The notes below the pieces were generated by a model. That model saw nothing but the letters and a program-made list of their open reading frames with translations. It did no database searches and had not been told where the DNA came from. A program made the position numbers and the translations under genes. A stretch of 64,000 nucleotides of DNA from Enhydrobacter aerosaccus (GTDB lineage Bacteria; Pseudomonadota; Alphaproteobacteria; Reyranellales; Reyranellaceae), in contig NZ_FUWJ01000018.1 in the NCBI RefSeq assembly GCF_900167455.1, positions 17,397 through 81,396 on the forward strand, read 5' to 3'. Every line of letters starts with the position of its first letter. Positions within the stretch are counted from its first letter, which is position 1. Positions 1 to 8,912 of the stretch are shown piece after piece.

Positions 1-383
1 ATTATCGCGCCACACCCGACTGGGACCGCGAGGCCATGACCCTCACCGGCGGCCGCGGCGCCGACATCATCGTCGAGGTCGGCGGGGCCGGCACCCTGCC
101 GCGCTCCTTCATGGCGGCCCGGCTAGGCGGGACGATCTCCGTGATCGGCCTGCTCTCGGGCATGGCCACGCTCGATCCCATGCCGATCCTGCGGCGTAAT
201 CTCCGGGTGCAAGGCCTCTATGTCGGCAGTACTCAGATGTTCGAAGCGATGAATCGCGCCATCGAGGCGGGCGGTCTGAAACCGGTGATCGACAAGGTCT
301 TTCCCTTTGCCGAAGCAAGGGAGGCCTATCGGCACCTCAAGGGCCAGACCCATTTCGGCAAGATCGTCATCGCGCACGATTGA
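1..383 (+). CDS. Zinc-type alcohol dehydrogenase / quinone oxidoreductase, C-terminal part (5' truncated)
   Basis: The reading frame is open from base 3, so the gene starts before the window. The visible 126 residues are the end of the nucleotide-binding domain and the C-terminus of a medium-chain dehydrogenase: GGRGADIIVEVGGAGT is the usual segment after the Rossmann dinucleotide motif, followed by GGTISVIGLLSG, and the protein ends in HFGKIVIAHD, the normal end of this family. Such enzymes oxidise alcohols or reduce quinones and enones with NAD(P)H. The zinc-ligand region is outside the window, so substrate and metal content cannot be judged. It ends 11 bases before the tctC-like gene and is probably co-transcribed with it. 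Confidence 0.85.
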   Translation, partial: YRATPDWDREAMTLTGGRGADIIVEVGGAGTLPRSFMAARLGGTISVIGLLSGMATLDPMPILRRNLRVQGLYVGSTQMFEAMNRAIEAGGLKPVIDKVFPFAEAREAYRHLKGQTHFGKIVIAHD

Positions 384-394
384 GGAATGGGGAA

Positions 395-1372
395 ATGTTG
401 TTGAAGCGTCGTCTTTTCGCATCCGGACTCGCCGCCCTGCCGTTCGCGCGGTCGGCCCTCGCCGAGGGCTGGGCGCCGTCTCAGCCGATCAAGATGGTGG
501 TGGCCTATCCGGCCGGCGGTCCGACCGACGCAATCGCTCGCATCGTCGCCGCCGACATGACCGGCCCGATCGGCCAGCAGGTGGTGGTCGAGAACATCTC
601 GGGCGCCTCGGGAGCGATCGGCACACGCCAGGTCGCGCGCGCCAAGCCGGACGGGCTGACCATCACCTTCGGCAACAACCAGACGCACGGCAACAACATG
701 TTCATGCTGAAGGAGCCGGGCTACGACGCCGTCAAGGACTTCGAGCCGCTGGCGGGCGCCGGCGCCTTCGAGCATGTGTTCGTCGTACGCAACGGACTGC
801 CGGTCCATTCCATGCAGGACCTGATCAAGCTTGCGAAGGAAAAGCCGGGCACGTTGAACTTCGGCTCGACCGGCATCGGTTCAGGCTCGCACCTGTCGAC
901 CGAGCTGTTCATGGCCCGGACCGGGATCAAGATGACCCATGTGCCCTATCGCGGCGCACCGCCGCTGGTGCAGGACATCGTCGGCGAGCGCATCGACGTG
1001 TCGAACTCGACGCTGCCGAGCGTGCTGGCGCAGATCAAGGCCGGAAGCATGCGTGCCATCGGCATCTGCAGCCCCAAGCGCAATCCGAAGCTGCCCGACG
1101 TCGCGACGCTCGAGGAGCAGGGCATCACCGGCGCGAACGCGTCTTCCTGGGCCGCCTTCTTTGCGCCGGCGGGCGTACCGCAGCCCATCCTCGACCGCCT
1201 GTCGCAGGAAATCCTGGCCAGTCTGAAACGGCCGGCGGTGGTCGAAAAGATCGACGCGCTGGGCTTCACCATCGAACTGCGCGATCCGACGGCCTTCAAG
1301 CCCTACCTCGCCCAGGAAATCGCGACCTGGGTGAAAATCGCAAAGGATGCAGACGTCCAGCCCGAAGGGTAA
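395..1372 (+). CDS. Tripartite tricarboxylate transporter (TctC/Bug) periplasmic substrate-binding protein
   Basis: The 325-residue product has an N-terminal signal peptide (basic MLLKRR, hydrophobic stretch, ALAEG cleavage region). It carries the Bug-family marks IKMVVAYPAGGPTDAIAR near the mature start, then a segment with LNFGSTGIGSGSHL and HVPYRGAPPLVQDIVGERID. Bug proteins bind carboxylates or other small organic acids in the periplasm for TctAB permeases, or act in sensing. No tctA/tctB is visible here, as is common for orphan Bug proteins. ATG 395 was chosen over the upstream TTG at 380 because a GAGG ribosome site lies at 382-385 and the signal peptide then starts normally. The ligand is unknown; the neighbours suggest a sugar-acid-like compound. 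Confidence 0.9.
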   Translation: MLLKRRLFASGLAALPFARSALAEGWAPSQPIKMVVAYPAGGPTDAIARIVAADMTGPIGQQVVVENISGASGAIGTRQVARAKPDGLTITFGNNQTHGNNMFMLKEPGYDAVKDFEPLAGAGAFEHVFVVRNGLPVHSMQDLIKLAKEKPGTLNFGSTGIGSGSHLSTELFMARTGIKMTHVPYRGAPPLVQDIVGERIDVSNSTLPSVLAQIKAGSMRAIGICSPKRNPKLPDVATLEEQGITGANASSWAAFFAPAGVPQPILDRLSQEILASLKRPAVVEKIDALGFTIELRDPTAFKPYLAQEIATWVKIAKDADVQPEG

Positions 1373-1382
1373 GACTGAGCGC

Positions 1383-3422
1383 ATGAAAAATCTCTGGTCG
1401 GACAGCGACGCGCAGGCCGCGATCGCCCATCACGCTGCCAAGGGCATCGGCGAGGATCTCGCCCTGCGCGTCTACACCACCCGTCTGCTGGGCGGCGAGC
1501 CGCGGCTGGTGCTGCATGGCGGTGGCAACACCTCGGTGAAGACCAAGGTCCCAGATATCACCGGCGCGCCGGTCGAGGTGCTGTGCGTCAAGGGCAGCGG
1601 CTGGGACATGGGCACCATCGAGGCGCCTGGCCTGCCGGCGGTGCGGCTCGCACCGCTCAAGGAACTGCACGGGCTGCAGGCGCTTTCCGACGAGGACATG
1701 GTCAATGTCCAGCGCAGCAACCTGCTCGACAGCAAGGCGCCGAACCCGTCGGTCGAGACGCTGCTGCATGCGTTCCTGCCGCACAAGTTCATCGACCACA
1801 CGCATTCCAACGCGGTGCTGGCGCTGACCGACCAGCCGGACGGCGAGGAACTGGCCCGCGACGTCTATGGCAAGCGCGCCGCGCTGGTGCCGTATGTCAT
1901 GCCGGGCTTCGCGCTGGCCAAGAAGACCAGCGAGATCGCCAAGGCGCATCCCGATGTCGAAGGGTTGATCCTGCTGAAGCACGGCATCTTCTCGATGGGC
2001 GCCACGGCCGAAGAAGCCTACGGGCGCATGATCGAGCTCGTGACGCTGGCCGAACAGCGGCTGGCCAAGGCAACGCGCAAGATCTTCCCGGGCGCTGCCC
2101 TGCCCGCAACACCGGCACGCGCGGCCGACGTCGCTCCGATCCTGCGCGGGCTGCTGTCGATTCCCGCCAGGAGCGGCGGACGCGAGGCGGCGCAGCGCTT
2201 CGTGTTCGAGTTCCGCACCTCGCCGGAGATCCTGGCCTATGTGAACGGCAAGGAAGTCGCGCGCTACAGCCAGCAGGGTCCGGTGACGCCCGATCATGCG
2301 ATCCGCACCAAGCCGACGCCGCTCGTCGTGCCCGCCCCCGAGGCTGGCAAGCTCGACGTCTTCAAGGCGGCCGCCAAGGAAGCCTTCGACAAGTACGCCG
2401 CCGACTATCATGCCTACTTCCTTCGCCACAACGGCACTCAGGTCGTGGCGAGGAAGGAACTCGATCCGGTGCCGCGCGTGGTGCTGGTGCCGGGCGTCGG
2501 CCTGTTCGGCCTGGGCAATAGCGCGAAGGATGCCAAGATCGCCGCCGACCTGGCCGAAACGACGGTCGCGGTGATCGCCGATGCCGAGCGGCTCGGCACC
2601 TTCAACTCGATCCCCTGGCCCGACATCTTCGACATCGAGTACTGGTCGCTGGAACAGGCCAAGCTCGGGGCGGCGGCGGAGAAGCCGCTGGCACGGCGCA
2701 TCGCCGTCGTCACCGGCGGCGCCTCCGGGATCGGCGCGGCGACGGCCCAGGCGCTGGCGCGCGACGGCGCCGAGGTAGCCGTGCTCGATCGCGACGTCTC
2801 GAAGGTGAAGGGCTTCCTCGCCATCGCCTGCGATGTCACCAATGCCGATCAGGTGCGCGCCGCCTTCGACCGGATCGCGGCGACCTATGGCGGCGTCGAC
2901 GTCGTGGTCTCCAATGCCGGCGCGGCCTGGCAGGGCAAGATCGGCACCGTCGAGGAGAAGGTCCTGCGCGACAGCTTCGAGCTCAATTTCTGGGCCCATC
3001 AGGCCGTAGCGCAGAATGCGGTGCGCATCATGCGCGCGCAGGGACTGGGCGGCTGCCTGCTGTTCAACACCTCCAAGCAGGCCGTCAATCCGGGGCCCGA
3101 TTTCGGGCCGTATGGCTTGCCGAAAGCCGCGACGCTGTTCCTCAGTCGGCAATATGCACTCGACCACGGCGCCGATGGCATCCGCTCCAACGCCGTCAAT
3201 GCCGACCGCATCCGCTCGGGGCTGCTGACCGACGACATGATCGCCCAGCGCTCCAAGGCGCGCGGCCTGAGCGAGGCGGACTACATGGGCGGCAACCTGC
3301 TCGGCCTCGAGGTCACCGCCGACGACGTTGCGCAGGCCTTCCTGACGCTGGCCAAGGCCTACAAGACGACCGGGGCCGTCGTCACCGTCGACGGCGGCAA
3401 TATCGCGGCCGCACTGCGATAG
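1383..3422 (+). CDS. Bifunctional class II aldolase / short-chain dehydrogenase (RhaD-SDR fusion family)
   Basis: The 679-residue fusion has a class II aldolase/adducin domain over about residues 20-400, with the metal-site motif DHTHSNAVLAL. A short-chain dehydrogenase domain follows from about 435: VVTGGASGIGAATAQ binds the nucleotide, NAGAA is the family Asn motif and YGLPK holds the catalytic Tyr and Lys. The architecture matches fused proteins annotated as rhamnulose-1-phosphate aldolase/lactaldehyde dehydrogenase. They cleave a ketose phosphate to DHAP and an aldehyde, and the SDR half oxidises or reduces a related intermediate. ATG 1383 fits the aldolase N-terminus (MKNLWSDSDA); longer starts overlap tctC. 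The exact sugar is not determined by sequence. Confidence 0.9.
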   Translation: MKNLWSDSDAQAAIAHHAAKGIGEDLALRVYTTRLLGGEPRLVLHGGGNTSVKTKVPDITGAPVEVLCVKGSGWDMGTIEAPGLPAVRLAPLKELHGLQALSDEDMVNVQRSNLLDSKAPNPSVETLLHAFLPHKFIDHTHSNAVLALTDQPDGEELARDVYGKRAALVPYVMPGFALAKKTSEIAKAHPDVEGLILLKHGIFSMGATAEEAYGRMIELVTLAEQRLAKATRKIFPGAALPATPARAADVAPILRGLLSIPARSGGREAAQRFVFEFRTSPEILAYVNGKEVARYSQQGPVTPDHAIRTKPTPLVVPAPEAGKLDVFKAAAKEAFDKYAADYHAYFLRHNGTQVVARKELDPVPRVVLVPGVGLFGLGNSAKDAKIAADLAETTVAVIADAERLGTFNSIPWPDIFDIEYWSLEQAKLGAAAEKPLARRIAVVTGGASGIGAATAQALARDGAEVAVLDRDVSKVKGFLAIACDVTNADQVRAAFDRIAATYGGVDVVVSNAGAAWQGKIGTVEEKVLRDSFELNFWAHQAVAQNAVRIMRAQGLGGCLLFNTSKQAVNPGPDFGPYGLPKAATLFLSRQYALDHGADGIRSNAVNADRIRSGLLTDDMIAQRSKARGLSEADYMGGNLLGLEVTADDVAQAFLTLAKAYKTTGAVVTVDGGNIAAALR

Positions 3423-3539
3423 CAGGCGGCAACAGCTCCCAGGCTGTTCTGGACCACGGGCCTCCGGTCCGCCCATGATCCCGGGCGATGATCCCGGGCA
3501 GGCCAGAGGCGACGGCTCGCTCAGCCATGCGGAGGAAAC

Positions 3540-4427
3540 GTGCCCCCAGAGGTACAGCCGCTGACACACCACATCGGCGCGCGGATGACCGGCATCGATG
3601 CGCGCCGACCGCTTGCTGCTGACGAAGTCGCCGCCGTCGAAGCGGCGATGGACGCCTATGCCGTTGTCGTGCTGCCGGGCCAGGACATCACCGACGAACA
3701 GCAACTCGCCTTCACCCGTGACTTCGGCCCGCTCGAGGAGGGCGCCAACTCGGGCGCGCGCGATTCGGATCTGCGCCTGCCGGTCGTCTTCGCCGACGTT
3801 TCGAATCTCGACAAGGATGGCCGCGTCGCCGCGCGCGACAACAAGAAGCGCATGGCCGCGCTCGCCAACCGGCTGTGGCATTCCGATGCCTCGTTCCGGC
3901 CGGTGCCGGCGCGTTACTCGATCCTGAGTGGCCGCGTCGTCGTCAGCGATGGCGGCAACACCGAGTTCGCCGACATGCGCGCGGCCTACGATGCGCTCGA
4001 CGACCGAACCAAGGCCGAGATCGACGATCTGGTCTGCGAGCATTCGCTGATCTATTCGCGCGGCCAGCTTGGCTTCACGGAGTTCCTGCCCGACGAGCGG
4101 GTGGCGATGGCGCCGGTACGGCAGCGGCTGGTGCGCCGGCATCCCGTCACGGGCCGCAAGTCGCTGTTTCTCGCCTCCCATATCGGCACGATCGTCGGCT
4201 GGCCCAGACCGGAAGCAATGGCCTTCATCCGCGACCTGATCGAGCACGCGACGCAGCCGCAGTTCGTCTATGCGCATCGCTGGACGCAGTTCGATCTCGT
4301 GATGTGGGACAACCGCACCACCATGCATCGCGTGCGCCGCTTCGACGACCTTCACGTGGTGCGCGACATGCGCCGCACGACCACGCGCAGCGAAGGACCG
4401 ACGGTGGAACAGGAGGCCGCAGCATGA
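3540..4427 (+). CDS. TauD/TfdA-family Fe(II)/2-oxoglutarate-dependent dioxygenase
   Basis: The 295-residue protein has the TauD/TfdA facial triad: His114 and Asp116 in LWHSDASF, the distal His263 in MWDNRTTMHR, and an Arg in VRDMRRTTTRSEG that should bind the 2-oxoglutarate carboxylate. Members hydroxylate taurine, 2,4-D-type aryloxy acids or other substrates, coupling this to decarboxylation of 2-oxoglutarate to succinate. Translation starts at GTG 3540, supported by GGAGG at 3531-3535. The stop overlaps the next start (ATGA, 4424-4427), so the two products are translationally coupled. The upstream 116 bases (3423-3539) hold a GGACC/GGTCC hairpin and two copies of ATGATCCCGGGC. Substrate unknown. 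Confidence 0.92.
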   Translation: MPPEVQPLTHHIGARMTGIDARRPLAADEVAAVEAAMDAYAVVVLPGQDITDEQQLAFTRDFGPLEEGANSGARDSDLRLPVVFADVSNLDKDGRVAARDNKKRMAALANRLWHSDASFRPVPARYSILSGRVVVSDGGNTEFADMRAAYDALDDRTKAEIDDLVCEHSLIYSRGQLGFTEFLPDERVAMAPVRQRLVRRHPVTGRKSLFLASHIGTIVGWPRPEAMAFIRDLIEHATQPQFVYAHRWTQFDLVMWDNRTTMHRVRRFDDLHVVRDMRRTTTRSEGPTVEQEAAA

Positions 4428-5449
4428 CTCTTCCCAAGCGACGCGTCGGCAGGACCAAGCTCGAAGTCACGACGCTGGGGCTGGGCGGCGCGCCGATGGG
4501 CGGCTTCCGCGCCACCATCTCGAATGCCAAGGCGACGGCGCTGACCAACGCCGCCTACGATGGCGGCGTGCGCTACTTCGATACCTCGCCCTTCTATGGC
4601 TACGGCCGCAGCGAACTGCGCATGGGCGCGGCCCTGCGGGAGAAGCCGCGTGACGCCTTTGTCCTTTCCACCAAGATCGGCCGCGTCATGCATGTGATGC
4701 GGCCGGGCGAGCCGAAACCCGCCGACTTCCGCGAGCATGGCCTGCCCGGCTTCGCGCCGGTGTTCGACTACACCTACGATGGCGTCATGCGCTCGCTCGA
4801 ACACTCGCATCTCCGGCTGGGGCTGGCGAAGATCGACATCGCACTGGTGCACGACGTCGATTTCTGGACCATCCAGGATCGCGACATCCTGGACCAGCGC
4901 TTCAAGACGGTGATGGATTCCGGCTTCAGGGCGCTGGACGAACTGCGCAAGGCCGGGATCATCTCGGCGATCGGCGTCGGCATCAACGAAGCGGACACGA
5001 GCCTGCGCTTCATCCAGGCCGGCGACTTCGACTGCATGCTGCTGGCCGGCCGCTACACCCTGCTCGAGCAGGGCGCGCTCGAGGCGTTCCTGCCCGAATG
5101 CGTGACGCGCGGCGTGTCGGTGATCCTGGGCGGCCCTTACAATTCCGGTATTCTGGCCAGTGGCGTGACCGAGACGGCGACCCACGACTACGTGCAGGCC
5201 CCCGCCCCGCTGATCGACAAGGCGCGCAAGATCGAGGCGATCTGCGGCCGCCACGGCGTCGAGCTGGGCGCGGCGGCGTTGCAATTCCCGCTGCACCATC
5301 CCGCGCTCTGTTCGGTGATCCCCGGCGCGCTCGGCGTCGACGAGGTGAAGCAGAACGTGGCGCGCCTGTCGGCGACAATACCGGCCGAACTCTGGAGCGA
5401 GCTCAAGCACGAGCGCTTGCTCGATCCCGCCGCGCCGACGCCGAACTGA
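4424..5449 (+). CDS. Aldo/keto reductase, D-threo-aldose (L-fucose) 1-dehydrogenase-like
   Basis: The 341-residue AKR has the expected catalytic set: Asp53 and Tyr58 in DTSPFYGYGRSE, Lys84 in STKIGR and His143 in LVHDVD. The insert after STKIGR and the long LGLAKIDIALVHDVD helix resemble the group containing L-fucose/D-threo-aldose 1-dehydrogenases and pyridoxal 4-dehydrogenase, which oxidise aldose lactols to lactones with NAD(P). It overlaps the dioxygenase gene by 4 bases and sits downstream of the aldolase-SDR fusion. This supports a sugar-oxidation route, but the sugar is not fixed by sequence. Confidence 0.9.
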   Translation: MTLPKRRVGRTKLEVTTLGLGGAPMGGFRATISNAKATALTNAAYDGGVRYFDTSPFYGYGRSELRMGAALREKPRDAFVLSTKIGRVMHVMRPGEPKPADFREHGLPGFAPVFDYTYDGVMRSLEHSHLRLGLAKIDIALVHDVDFWTIQDRDILDQRFKTVMDSGFRALDELRKAGIISAIGVGINEADTSLRFIQAGDFDCMLLAGRYTLLEQGALEAFLPECVTRGVSVILGGPYNSGILASGVTETATHDYVQAPAPLIDKARKIEAICGRHGVELGAAALQFPLHHPALCSVIPGALGVDEVKQNVARLSATIPAELWSELKHERLLDPAAPTPN

Positions 5450-5472
5450 ACTACGAGGAGCGAGATCCATTC

Positions 5473-6270
5473 ATGAGGCTGGCGACGCTTCTGGCCGCGA
5501 TCCTGCTGCTGTCGATCGGTCCCGCGGCACGGGCCGCCGATCCCGCCGTGCTGAAGGAGCTCGCCCCGACCGGCAAGCTACGCGTCGGCGTCGCCTATGG
5601 GCCCGTCCCCACGCCGGTATTCGTGGTCAAGCAAGCCGACGGCACCGTGCGCGGCGTGACCTACGATCTCGGCGTCGCACTGGCACGGTCGCTCGGCGTG
5701 CCGGTCGAAGTGGTCGCCAAACCCAATACCGGCGACCTGACTGAGGCCTGCGCCAATGGCAGCATCGATATCGGCTTCATGCCGGCCGACGAGGAGCGCC
5801 GCAAGCGCGTCGATTTCAGCCCGCCCTATTTCACGATCGAAAGCACCTACCTCGTGACGGCTGCGTCGGGCATCCGGACCATGACGGAAGTCGACCGTCC
5901 CGATGTGACGGTCGTCGGCATCACTGGCACGGCAACGGTCCGAGCCGCCGGCCGCAGCCTCAAGGCGGCAAAGATCGTCACCGTGCCATCGGTGGACGAG
6001 GCGATGGCGATGATGAAGGCGGGAACCGTGCAGGCCTTTGCCCTCACCCACGATTCGCTGCCGCCGTTGCAGAAGACGCTATCCGGATCTCGCATTCTCG
6101 AGGGCGCCTATCTGACGGTCGGCGTTGCCATTGGTGTCCAGAAGAACAAGCCGGCGGCACTCGCCTATGTCAGCAACTTCGTCGAACGGGCCAAGCGCGA
6201 CGGCCTGTTGCGCCGCGCATTCGATGCAGCCGGCCTTCAGGACCTGCCGATCGCACCGCCTGCCCGTTAG
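5473..6270 (+). CDS. Family 3 extracellular solute-binding protein (amino-acid ABC type)
   Basis: The 265-residue protein has a signal peptide (LATLLAAILLLSIGPAARA) and the periplasmic binding protein type 3 pattern: GKLRVGVAYGPVPTPV at the mature start, GVTYDLGVALARSLGVPVE, NGSIDIGFMPADEERRKRVDFSPPY and a C-terminal hinge half. Such proteins deliver polar amino acids or related small solutes to ABC permeases, or serve as sensors. No permease or ATPase gene is adjacent, so it may use a distant transporter. It follows the aldo/keto reductase by 23 bases with a GAGGAG-like ribosome site, so it belongs to the same rightward unit. It ends 3 bases before the convergent cytochrome c gene. Confidence 0.88.
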   Translation: MRLATLLAAILLLSIGPAARAADPAVLKELAPTGKLRVGVAYGPVPTPVFVVKQADGTVRGVTYDLGVALARSLGVPVEVVAKPNTGDLTEACANGSIDIGFMPADEERRKRVDFSPPYFTIESTYLVTAASGIRTMTEVDRPDVTVVGITGTATVRAAGRSLKAAKIVTVPSVDEAMAMMKAGTVQAFALTHDSLPPLQKTLSGSRILEGAYLTVGVAIGVQKNKPAALAYVSNFVERAKRDGLLRRAFDAAGLQDLPIAPPAR

Positions 6271-6273
6271 CCC

Positions 6274-6654
6274 TCACGGATGCAAAGTCTTCAGGTAGGC
6301 GATGACATTGCTGCGATCCCGCTCGTTTGTCAGGGTCATGAACATCTTCGTGCCATGCACCAGACCGTCGGGACTAAGCAGGAACCTGTCCAGCGTGGCC
6401 GAGTCCCAGGTAATGCCTGCGCTCTTCAGGGACGGCGAATAGTCGTAGCCCTCGACGGTGCCGCTCTTGCGTCCAAAGACATCGGACAGTGACGGTCCGA
6501 TGCCGTTCTTGCCGGGTTCGGCCGAATGGCAGGCCGCGCAACGCCCGAAGACCCGCTGACCAGCCGCCGCATTGCCCTCGGCGGCAGATGCGTTCGTTGC
6601 CAGCAGACTGGCGACGAGGGCAGCCAGCAGGGTAGTCAAGATCCTGCCGGTCAT
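6274..6654 (-). CDS. Class I c-type cytochrome (electron acceptor of the molybdenum hydroxylase)
   Basis: The 126-residue product has a signal peptide (about 1-24, ending SAAEG), one haem site CAACH at 39-43 and a likely axial Met104 in GTKMFM, the layout of small soluble cytochromes c2/c552. It is the last gene of the leftward molybdenum hydroxylase operon and overlaps the end of the large subunit by 4 bases (ATGA). IorAB-type periplasmic aldehyde or N-heterocycle oxidoreductases often pass electrons to a cytochrome c. I infer this protein takes electrons from the 2Fe-2S subunit toward the terminal oxidase. Confidence 0.93.
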   Translation of the reverse strand: MTGRILTTLLAALVASLLATNASAAEGNAAAGQRVFGRCAACHSAEPGKNGIGPSLSDVFGRKSGTVEGYDYSPSLKSAGITWDSATLDRFLLSPDGLVHGTKMFMTLTNERDRSNVIAYLKTLHP

Positions 6655-8912
6655 CCGCTCGCCCTCAGCGATGCCGGATCGACCGGCAGTGCCCGAATGC
6701 GCTTTCCCGTCGCCGCAAAGATCGCGTTGCAGATCGCTGCCGATACCGGTGGAACCCCCGGTTCCCCGACGCCGCCCGGTGGCGCTTCGCTCGGCACCAG
6801 GTGAACGTGCACCTCGGGAGCGGCATCGATGCGCGCCACGGTGTAATCGGTGAAGTTGCTCTGTTCGGAGCGCCCATTGCGGAACGTGATGGCGCTGTAG
6901 AGCGTGTTGCCGAGGCCCATCACCGCAGCGCCCTCGAACTGGGCGCGGGCCCGCTCTGGATGCACACAGAGACCGCAATCGACCGCCATGTCGACGCGCG
7001 GCACGGAGACCTGCCCGTCGGCGCCGACCGCGACCTCGGCGATCACGGCGACATAGGTGAGGAAGCTACGGTGGACGGCGACGCCGCGCCCATGCCGAGG
7101 CGGCAACGGCTTGCCCCAACCAGACTGGTGGCCGACCAGCTCGAGGACGCCGCGCAGCCGCTTCGTGTCGATGGGATACAGCTCTGTCGACGCGCCGTAG
7201 TTGGGATAGTCGACGCCCGAAGCCTTGAGATCGATCACCCTGTCCGGCCCGATCAGTTCATGCAGGTACTCGAGAGGATCGCGGCGGGCAGCGTGGGCGA
7301 GTTCGTCGGCGAAGGAACCAACCGCGAAGGCGTGCGGGATATTGTAGACCGAGCGATACCAGCCGATGCGCACATGCGCCGCTGCCGGACCATTCTCACA
7401 GCGGATGTTGGGGATGGCGTAGGGCATGTCGGTCACGCCCTGCTGCAGTTCCCCGGCACTGCCGAAGGTGACGCCGGTCTGGAATGTCGACTGGATCGAG
7501 GGAAACACCGTGCGATGCAGCCAGGCGACCGGATGTCCTCTGTCGTCCAGAGCTGCCTCGAGGCGCTGGGCGCACACGGCATGGTAATAGCTGTGCTGCA
7601 GTTCGTCCTCGCGCGTCCAGGTGACCTTGACCGGCGCACCGGTGCGTTGCGCGAGGATCGCGGCCTCCGCCACATAGTCCGGCTTGGACTTGCGGCCGAA
7701 GCCGCCGCCCAGCAGCGTGACATTGATCGTCACCGCCTGCTCATCGAGCTTCAGGACCTGTGCCACCGTGGTCCGAGCCGCCTGCGGATTCTGGGTCGCG
7801 GTCCAGACCTCGCACTTCCCATCGGCAACCCGGGCAACGGCTGCCAGCGGTTCCATGGGGGCATGCGCCAGATGCGGCACGTAGTATTCAGCCTCGATGC
7901 GATGGCTGCTGGCGGCCAGGGCGGCGGGCGCGTCGCCTTCGCTGCGGACCGCGTGCCCCGGCGACCGAGCCGTGTCCCGCAGGGCATTCCGATAGCTGGC
8001 GGAGTCGTAGGACGCGTTTGGACCGAAGTCCCACTCGACCTTCAAGCGCTGACGCCCCTGCTGTGCGGCCCAGCTGTTGCGCGCGATGACGGCAATGCCG
8101 CCCAGCGGCAGGAAGCCGGAGGAAATCGGCGAAGGTGCGATCTGCAATACCTGCTCCACGCCCGGCACCGACATCGCCGCCCCGGCGTCGAACGACAGTG
8201 CCCGACCGCCGTAGACGGGACAGCGTTCGATCGACGCATGTTTCATGCCCGGCACGACAGTATCGATCCCGTACTGCGCCTTGCCCATCAGGATGTCGTG
8301 CAGGTCGACAATCGGAACGCCCGTGCCGATGTAGCGTCGCTCCTGCGGCTGCTTGAGCCGCAAGGCCGATTCCGGCGGAACCGGCAGCTTGGCGGCGGTA
8401 TCGACAAGGGCGCCAAAATCGACACGCCGGCCGCTTGGGATGTGCACGACCTGATGATTTTCGGCTTTGCATTCATTGGCCGCCACGCCCCATTCCGTGG
8501 CCGCCGCGCTTTCGAGCATCTGCCGTGCCGTGGCGCCGGCCAGACGCATGGGCTGATAGAACTGTCGTGTACTGCGCGAGCCATCGGTGTTCTGGTCGCC
8601 ATATTTGGCATCACCCGGCGCTTGTACGACCGAAACACGTTGCCAGTCGGCCTCGAGTTCGTCGGCCAGGACCATCGGCAAGGCCGTGCGGATGCCGGTG
8701 CCCATCTCCGACCGGTGAGCGACGATCGTTACGTGCCCGGAGCGCTCGATCGAGACATAGAGATTGGGCTTCAGGTCAGCCGGCCCCGGCGGCGCGGCAT
8801 AGGCTTCGGGGAACAGGCGGCGTCCGCGAATCGTGACCCCCAACATCAGGCCCGACAGACCGACGGAACCGACCAGCAACGACCGGCGGCCAAGCTTGGT
8901 GACATTACTCAT
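6651..8912 (-). CDS. Xanthine dehydrogenase-family molybdopterin-binding subunit (IorB-like, Tat-exported)
   Basis: The 753-residue large subunit begins with a Tat signal (LGRRSLLVGSVGLSGLML), so the enzyme works in the periplasm. GGGFGRKSKPD lies near the pterin and GVGEPGVPPVSAAICNAIF carries the catalytic Glu typical of xanthine oxidase-family proteins. Order and length match isoquinoline 1-oxidoreductase beta subunits and membrane-associated aldehyde dehydrogenases. It hydroxylates an aldehyde or N-heterocycle using water, with electrons leaving through the 2Fe-2S partner. The start ATG overlaps the stop of the small subunit gene by one base (TGATG). The substrate cannot be read from sequence. 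Confidence 0.93.
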   Translation of the reverse strand: MSNVTKLGRRSLLVGSVGLSGLMLGVTIRGRRLFPEAYAAPPGPADLKPNLYVSIERSGHVTIVAHRSEMGTGIRTALPMVLADELEADWQRVSVVQAPGDAKYGDQNTDGSRSTRQFYQPMRLAGATARQMLESAAATEWGVAANECKAENHQVVHIPSGRRVDFGALVDTAAKLPVPPESALRLKQPQERRYIGTGVPIVDLHDILMGKAQYGIDTVVPGMKHASIERCPVYGGRALSFDAGAAMSVPGVEQVLQIAPSPISSGFLPLGGIAVIARNSWAAQQGRQRLKVEWDFGPNASYDSASYRNALRDTARSPGHAVRSEGDAPAALAASSHRIEAEYYVPHLAHAPMEPLAAVARVADGKCEVWTATQNPQAARTTVAQVLKLDEQAVTINVTLLGGGFGRKSKPDYVAEAAILAQRTGAPVKVTWTREDELQHSYYHAVCAQRLEAALDDRGHPVAWLHRTVFPSIQSTFQTGVTFGSAGELQQGVTDMPYAIPNIRCENGPAAAHVRIGWYRSVYNIPHAFAVGSFADELAHAARRDPLEYLHELIGPDRVIDLKASGVDYPNYGASTELYPIDTKRLRGVLELVGHQSGWGKPLPPRHGRGVAVHRSFLTYVAVIAEVAVGADGQVSVPRVDMAVDCGLCVHPERARAQFEGAAVMGLGNTLYSAITFRNGRSEQSNFTDYTVARIDAAPEVHVHLVPSEAPPGGVGEPGVPPVSAAICNAIFAATGKRIRALPVDPASLRASG

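Noticed and set aside
1296..4355. A 1019-codon open frame on the minus strand
   Set aside because: It is antisense to the aldolase-SDR fusion and the dioxygenase and shows no domain. Composition artefact of third-position GC.
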